Part shown: piece by piece, positions 6,918 through 10,552 of the stretch
Layout: every line of letters begins with the position of its first letter
How positions within the stretch are numbered: position 1 is the stretch's first letter
Assembly (NCBI GenBank): GCA_030609445.1
Contig: JAUWCF010000014.1
Location: forward strand, 1 to 10,552
Reading direction: 5' to 3'
Source: Thermoplasmatota archaeon
GTDB taxonomy: Archaea; Thermoplasmatota; E2; DHVEG-1
Length of the DNA stretch: 10,552 nucleotides
Notes under the pieces: generated by a model
Seen by the model: the letters and a program-made list of their open reading frames with translations, nothing else
Databases searched by the model: none
Told to the model about the DNA's origin: nothing
Translations under genes and position numbers: made by a program

Positions 6918-6929
6918 AGAGGGAGTTTT

Positions 6930-7211
6930 ATGAAGTTGAAAACAATTAAAAAGACAAAAACTGAACTTGAAATTGAAATTATTGATGAGAATGAAACCAT
7001 TCTTAATCCAATTACTCATATCCTTTCAGAAAATGAGGATGTTGAATACGCAACTTGTATGACGGATAATCCTCTTGCAAGTAAAAGACGTTTATTTATT
7101 CGAATGAAAAAAGGATCTCCTGATGATGCACTTAAAAAAGCTGTGAAATATTTAGATGATGAAATCAAAAAGTTTTGGAAGAGCTTTGAGACAAGTAAGA
7201 GTAAAAAATAG
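6930..7211 (+). CDS. rpoL: DNA-directed RNA polymerase subunit L (Rpo11/Rpb11-like)
   Basis: Small assembly subunit of archaeal RNA polymerase, equivalent to eukaryotic Rpb11; it pairs with Rpo3 to form the alpha-like dimer that nucleates the enzyme. It has 93 residues, within the family range. After an N-terminal beta strand (ELEIEIIDENETI) comes the dimerisation helix region NPITHILSENEDVEYATCMT, then NPLASKRRLFIRMKKGSPDDAL (47-68) and a C-terminal helix rich in lysine. The common H-T-L-N-L motif is degraded to N-P-I-T-H-I-L here, a divergent but recognisable form. GAGGGAG (6919-6925) lies 4 nt before the ATG. It sits between csl4 and truD and its stop codon abuts the truD start. Confidence 0.9.
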   Translation: MKLKTIKKTKTELEIEIIDENETILNPITHILSENEDVEYATCMTDNPLASKRRLFIRMKKGSPDDALKKAVKYLDDEIKKFWKSFETSKSKK

Positions 7212-8522
7212 ATGAAATCCTCAGATTTTGAAAAAAATATTGGCATTGAGACATTTTTTATCGATCATGTAGGTATTGGCGGGAAGCTTCGTACGAGCCC
7301 TGAGGATTTTATCGTTAACGAGATTTTTCTTTACCCGAAAAAGGTGGAGAACGGTTGTTTTACTATCGCCGAGGTGTCGTCTAAAAATTGGGAGACCCAT
7401 AGGCTTGTAAGAGAACTTTCAAAGAGGTTGAAAATCTCTCAGAAAAGAATTTGTTTTGCGGGTACTAAGGATAAAAGAGCGTGTAGTACTCAACTTATGT
7501 CTTTTAATAATGTTTCAGAGGATGAGTTATCCAGCATTAAAATCAAAGATGTCGCTCTAAAAGGTATGTATCGTTCGGATAAACCTATACGACTTGGGAG
7601 TTTACTGGGGAACAAGTTTGAAATAACAGTACGAAACATAGGAAAAACCATTCAGTCAGAGCAGATAAATATGATTGCTTCATATTTGGAGAGACACGGC
7701 GGGTTTCCTAATTTCTATGGAGTTCAACGGTTTGGCGTTATCCGACCTATTACCCATATCGTAGGAAGACATATTATTCATGGAGATTTTGAATCAGCTG
7801 TGATGGATTATATCGCAAATCCTATCAAAGGGGAAGACGAGGAAACATATAGATTAAGAGATGATCTTCATCGTTCGCGTGATTTTTCAAAAGCATTACA
7901 GTCATATCCTGATGTTCTTAATTTTGAAAAAGCAATGTTGAATAGACTTGTTGTTGCCTCAGATGATTTTGTTGGTGCATTACAGGAGTTGCCTAAGAAT
8001 CTTTTATTGATGTTTGTCAATGCGTATCAATCTTTTTTGTTTAATAAAATGCTTAGTGAACGTATCCAAAAAAATATTCCTTTAAACGAGGCAGTGATAG
8101 GTGATATTGTTGCTCCTTTGAGAAAAAAGGCTATCGATGATCAATATATCATGGTAACTAAGGTAAATATTGAAAAAGTAAATAAACAGATTATAAAAAA
8201 TAAAGCAGTTGTCACTGGTCTTCTTTTGGGATGTGATTCTGTCTTTTCAAAAGGGGAAATGGGGGAGATTGAGCAGGCAGTAATTGAACGGGAAAAAATT
8301 GATTACCGGGATTTTATCATTCCAAAGGTTCCTTTTCTTTCATCAAGAGGCACTAGAAGATCTGTTTTGGGTAGGATAAACAAAATAGATTGGAAGTTAC
8401 ATAAGGATACGTTACAGAGTGATAAGCAGGCAGTAACGTTAAAGTTTGAACTGCAAAAAGGTTGTTATGCAACCTCTCTTTTGAGAGAATTTATGAAATC
8501 AGAGAATGCAAGGGATTACTGA
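7212..8522 (+). CDS. truD: tRNA pseudouridine(13) synthase TruD family
   Basis: Pseudouridine synthase of the TruD/Pus7 family, converting a uridine (position 13 in bacterial tRNA-Glu; tRNA or other targets in archaea) to pseudouridine. It has 436 residues, matching archaeal members, which are longer than bacterial TruD. The catalytic motif FAGTKDKRA is at 82-90 with catalytic Asp 87. The RNA-binding/active-site motif NFYGVQRFG is at 167-175. The N-terminal LRTSPEDFIVNEI (26-38) and C-terminal GCYATSLLREFMK are family signatures. The large insertion (TRUD) domain lies between about 180 and 350. The ATG directly follows the rpoL TAG (TAGATG), and no strong SD is visible, so translation is probably coupled to rpoL. 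Confidence 0.96.
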   Translation: MKSSDFEKNIGIETFFIDHVGIGGKLRTSPEDFIVNEIFLYPKKVENGCFTIAEVSSKNWETHRLVRELSKRLKISQKRICFAGTKDKRACSTQLMSFNNVSEDELSSIKIKDVALKGMYRSDKPIRLGSLLGNKFEITVRNIGKTIQSEQINMIASYLERHGGFPNFYGVQRFGVIRPITHIVGRHIIHGDFESAVMDYIANPIKGEDEETYRLRDDLHRSRDFSKALQSYPDVLNFEKAMLNRLVVASDDFVGALQELPKNLLLMFVNAYQSFLFNKMLSERIQKNIPLNEAVIGDIVAPLRKKAIDDQYIMVTKVNIEKVNKQIIKNKAVVTGLLLGCDSVFSKGEMGEIEQAVIEREKIDYRDFIIPKVPFLSSRGTRRSVLGRINKIDWKLHKDTLQSDKQAVTLKFELQKGCYATSLLREFMKSENARDY

Positions 8523-8560
8523 AAGGAAAGATAGCAAACAAAAAATATTATTACTGTAGC

Positions 8561-8570
8561 TTTATATATT
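8561..8570 (+). promoter_or_regulatory. TATA box for the secreted cysteine protease
   Basis: TTTATATATT, a near-consensus archaeal TATA box, centred about 41 bp before the ATG at 8606. Initiation near 8590 would just keep AGGGG (8592-8596), the ribosome-binding site 9 nt before the start codon. This separates the protease from the upstream truD operon. Confidence 0.6.
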
Positions 8571-8605
8571 AGTACTCCCATTATACATTAAAGGGGTCAA
8601 ACACC

Positions 8606-9706
8606 ATGAAAAAGATGGCTATCGTATTGATCGCAGTATTTCTTATAACTGTTCCACAGGCATTTGCAGAAAATCAGATCTTACCTGCAAGTACCAACTT
8701 GCCGCCAAGATTTAGCTGGCGAGATATAGATGGAGTAGATTACACAACACCTGTAAAAGATCAAAGCCCAGCTCCAACTTGTGAAACATATGCACTGTGT
8801 GCTGTTCTTGAAACAATTATGCAATATCAGGAGGGAGAACTCTTTGAACCTGATCTTTCTGAAACGCATCTCTATTTTTATGCAGGAGGAACCTATGAAG
8901 CAGGTGGCGTAAATCTCCTAGATGCTGCTGATTATCTTATAGAATATGGTGTTCCCGACGAAGGATGTTACCCGGATCCGCATCGACCGTATGATTATCC
9001 ATTTGAAAGCTTACCTGGTTGGGAGAACAGAACGGTGAAAATCGCGGAATGGGGATGTATTGAAAAAGATTACGAAGCCATAAAACAGGGATTGATAGAT
9101 CATGGCCCTCTTGTTATCTGTATATCAGTATACTCCAATTTTTTGTCATATAAAGGAGGAATATACGACACAATTGAAGGAGAACGAGAAGGAGGACATT
9201 TAGTTGCCTTGATGGGTTATGATGATATCCATCAATGTTGGATCGTGAAAAACAGTTGGGGGGATAAATGGGGCGAAGACGGATATATCCGAATCAGCTA
9301 CGATACAGATATCTTCATAAGCCCTTGTTATGGTGGTACTGGGTTTCTTTATGTCGATGGCCTCTACGGAAACTTTAAACCAGATGTACCAAAAGTGTAC
9401 ATAGAACGTCCAGACATATATTACACTTACATACTAGGCCTAAGGATACCTACAATTTTTCGATATATTCCATCTATGCAAAAAACTGCACCTCGAATTT
9501 TTGGAAGAAACGTTGTTAAGGTTTCTGCAGAAAATACAAACAAGGTTGAATTTTATCTTGATGGTAAGCTAAGAGCAATAGATGAAAAACCACCGTATAG
9601 AGCTGTCCTTCACACTCTTCCAGGTCTACATACAATTACAGTACTTGCTTATAATGAAGCAGGGAATATATCAATGGATATTAGAGATGAGATCATTATT
9701 ATCTGA
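8606..9706 (+). CDS. secreted papain-like (C1 family) cysteine protease with C-terminal Ig-like domain
   Basis: A 366-residue exported endopeptidase. Residues 1-21 are a signal peptide (MKKMAIVLIAVFLITVPQAF, cleavage after AFA). The C1 fold spans about 35-255. The oxyanion Gln is Q53 and the nucleophile is C59 in DQSPAPTCETYA, with the six-residue spacing seen in papain (Q19/C25). The catalytic His is H198 in EGGHLVALMGYDD, and Asn 216 lies in VKNSWGDKWGEDGYIRISY. Unlike papain, the Trp after the nucleophile is Glu and the disulfide Cys of CGSCW is Ala. There is no room for an inhibitory propeptide between signal and fold. Residues about 262-366 form an Ig-like domain (KVEFYLDGKLRAIDEKPPYR...GLHTITVLAYNEAGN), probably for adhesion or substrate contact. 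The TATA box and AGGGG site support the start; a hairpin terminator follows. Confidence 0.93.
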   Translation: MKKMAIVLIAVFLITVPQAFAENQILPASTNLPPRFSWRDIDGVDYTTPVKDQSPAPTCETYALCAVLETIMQYQEGELFEPDLSETHLYFYAGGTYEAGGVNLLDAADYLIEYGVPDEGCYPDPHRPYDYPFESLPGWENRTVKIAEWGCIEKDYEAIKQGLIDHGPLVICISVYSNFLSYKGGIYDTIEGEREGGHLVALMGYDDIHQCWIVKNSWGDKWGEDGYIRISYDTDIFISPCYGGTGFLYVDGLYGNFKPDVPKVYIERPDIYYTYILGLRIPTIFRYIPSMQKTAPRIFGRNVVKVSAENTNKVEFYLDGKLRAIDEKPPYRAVLHTLPGLHTITVLAYNEAGNISMDIRDEIIII

Positions 9707-9726
9707 ATAGACGGAAAAAACTATTT

Positions 9727-9750
9727 AACGTACATCAAATGTACGTTTTT
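9727..9750 (+). terminator. hairpin plus T-tract terminator after the cysteine protease
   Basis: A perfect 9-bp stem, AACGTACAT (9727-9735) and ATGTACGTT (9739-9747), with a 3-nt CAA loop, running into five T residues (9746-9750). It lies 20 bp after the protease stop codon. Flanking GGAAAAA (9713-9719) and TTTTTCC (9746-9752) could pair as an alternative outer stem. Confidence 0.55.
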
Positions 9751-9810
9751 CCTTTAAATTCTATCAAGGGGAGACATCACAAATCTTTGAAATTATGGAT
9801 GTATAAAAGA

Positions 9811-9825
9811 TTTATATCTATATAG
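9811..9825 (+). promoter_or_regulatory. strong TATA box in front of the short ORF at 9841
   Basis: TTTATATCTATATAG. Its first half is centred about 26 bp before the ATG pair at 9841/9844, which predicts a leaderless transcript beginning at or next to that ATG. Confidence 0.45.
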
Positions 9826-9840
9826 ACTGTTTAAAAAATA

Positions 9841-9981
9841 ATGATGAACACTATACAATGCCCGGCATGTCGAAGTAAACATATTGTTAAAGGAGAGAAA
9901 CTATTGGAGAAGGCCTCGTTTGTTACCAAAGTTTATTTTTGTGTTAAAAATGATCGCAGAGGTAATTGGAATCCCATCTAA
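9841..9981 (+). pseudogene. short zinc-ribbon ORF, probably a decayed gene fragment
   Basis: A 46-codon frame starting MMNTIQCPACRSKHIVKGEK. The CPACRSKHIVKG segment is the first half of a zinc ribbon, the style found at the N-terminus of many transposases and small regulatory proteins, but the expected second CxxC is missing (only a lone Cys in VYFCVKND). The +1 frame remains open from 9848 to 10042 and reads protein-like near its end (MIAEVIGIPSKIEIDLRPAL from 9950). The pair could be a frameshifted gene, or the first frame could be a genuine tiny protein, given its good TATA box. No terminal repeats or target duplication were found, so an insertion-sequence origin is not supported. Nothing else is recognised in the 443-bp gap 9707-10149 apart from the terminator and two promoters. 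Confidence 0.35.
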
Positions 9982-10100
9982 AATTGAGATTGACTTGCGT
10001 CCAGCACTAAAGCCATATAACATCCCATGGATTACAATCTAAAACCTCCTCTCCAAAAATTTTTGTTACATTTGTTTCAATTTTTATCCTGTTGCAAACA

Positions 10101-10107
10101 TTTAAAT
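10101..10107 (+). promoter_or_regulatory. TATA box for the beta-propeller gene
   Basis: TTTAAAT, centred about 46 bp before the ATG at 10150. Initiation near 10130 would keep the strong GGAGG ribosome-binding site (10136-10140), which lies 9 nt before the start codon. Confidence 0.45.
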
Positions 10108-10149
10108 CTAAACAGTTGATACTAAATGATGTACTGGAGGAAAAACGTA

Positions 10150-10552
10150 ATGAAAAAGAAAATTGGTAATATACTTGTTTGTATGCTCGTGATCTCAATT
10201 ATTGTCCCATCGGCAGCCACAAATATTTTAGAAAATGTGAAAAAACATAACAATATCAAATCATCTGATGATGTTGATTGGTGGCCTATGTATGGTCATG
10301 ATCCACAACATACAGGTGTTTCAACATCATCAGCACCAAATTTAGGAATGATGAAATGGAGCTATAACACAGATTCAGAAATAAGATTTTCATCACCAGT
10401 AATAGTTGATAATAAGCTATATATTGGAACTGGGGAGATGGGATCTAAAGAAACATTAGATTTTGAAAAAATAAAAAGTGAACCAGTAATAAACATCTTA
10501 AATAAAAACAAAGTAACAACTCAGACAGAAACCGGAGGTGTTTTCTGCATTG
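10150..10552 (+). CDS. secreted PQQ-like beta-propeller protein (5' part only)
   Basis: The window cuts this gene after 134 codons with no stop. Residues 1-24 form a signal peptide (MKKKIGNILVCMLVISIIVP, then SAAT). After a polar linker, WWPMYGHDPQHTG (44-56) is the opening characteristic of exported PQQ-repeat/WD-like beta-propellers in archaea and bacteria. KWSYNTDSEIRFSSPVIVDN (69-88) and KLYIGTG (89-95) form the first blade. Normally a G-x-x-Y-C-L strand follows within a few residues. Here about 32 polar residues intervene before TGGVFCI (128-134), so this blade carries an inserted loop. Whether it binds PQQ or is only a scaffold cannot be judged. GGAGG 9 nt upstream fixes the ATG. Likely at the cell surface, as is the neighbouring protease. 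Confidence 0.85.
   Translation, partial: MKKKIGNILVCMLVISIIVPSAATNILENVKKHNNIKSSDDVDWWPMYGHDPQHTGVSTSSAPNLGMMKWSYNTDSEIRFSSPVIVDNKLYIGTGEMGSKETLDFEKIKSEPVINILNKNKVTTQTETGGVFCI

Noticed and set aside
9841..10042. Possible insertion-sequence remnant
   Set aside because: Only a half zinc ribbon is recognisable. No DDE or HUH catalytic residues, terminal inverted repeats or target-site duplications are visible.
10007..10198. 63-codon minus-strand frame before the beta-propeller gene
   Set aside because: It overlaps the beta-propeller's SD and signal peptide in antisense and is serine/phenylalanine rich in a way expected from AT-rich non-coding DNA.
1..10552. CRISPR array, tRNA, rRNA, toxin-antitoxin or defence system
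   Set aside because: No regularly spaced repeats, no cloverleaf-like sequence with a T-loop motif, and no paired small toxin/antitoxin genes or defence domains were seen on reading both strands.

Overview
This AT-rich window comes from an archaeon. The evidence is a short archaeal-type PheRS beta subunit, ribosomal protein L10e, the exosome cap subunit Csl4, RNA polymerase subunit Rpo11 and a DUF373 membrane protein, together with TATA-box promoters at the expected distance from start codons. The style of the secreted proteins (papain-like protease with an Ig-like tail, WWPMYGHDP-type beta-propeller) suggests a low-G+C Thermoplasmatota-like euryarchaeon. That placement is inference; the archaeal assignment is firm.

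Layout: (1) 33-401 (+) encodes a small secreted protein of unknown function, convergent with pheT. (2) 472-2106 (-) is pheT, sharing a 139-bp divergent promoter region with a DUF373 six-helix membrane protein (2246-3382, +). (3) 3461-4855 (+) is an intramembrane M50 (site-2 type) metalloprotease with a PDZ-like insert, ending 4 bp from the convergent rpl10e (4860-5378, -). (4) 5379-6347 is a loosely packed stretch with two small predicted membrane proteins on the minus strand (5488-5697; 5982-6173, TTG start) and a 129-bp element bounded by near-perfect 14/15-nt inverted repeats. (5) 6348-8522 (+) is a tight RNA-metabolism operon: csl4, rpoL (rpo11), truD. (6) 8606-9706 (+) is a secreted C1-family cysteine protease with an unusual active-site loop, followed by a hairpin terminator. 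(7) 9707-10149 contains a short, probably decayed zinc-ribbon ORF behind a strong TATA box. (8) 10150 to the window end (+) is the start of a secreted PQQ/WD-like beta-propeller protein.

Information processing dominates: tRNA charging, ribosome, exosome, RNA polymerase and pseudouridylation. Membrane or secreted proteins are interspersed (DUF373, M50 protease, C1 protease, beta-propeller). Promoters fall into two groups. In one, a TATA box sits about 25-33 bp before the start codon and no Shine-Dalgarno sequence is visible, suggesting leaderless or very short leaders (pheT, DUF373, M50, the 9841 ORF). In the other, the TATA box is farther away and there is a clear purine-rich ribosome-binding site (rpl10e, the C1 protease, the beta-propeller, the TTG-start gene). 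I found no CRISPR array, tRNA, rRNA, intact insertion sequence or defence system. The least explained parts are the 5379-6347 stretch and the 9707-10149 gap.
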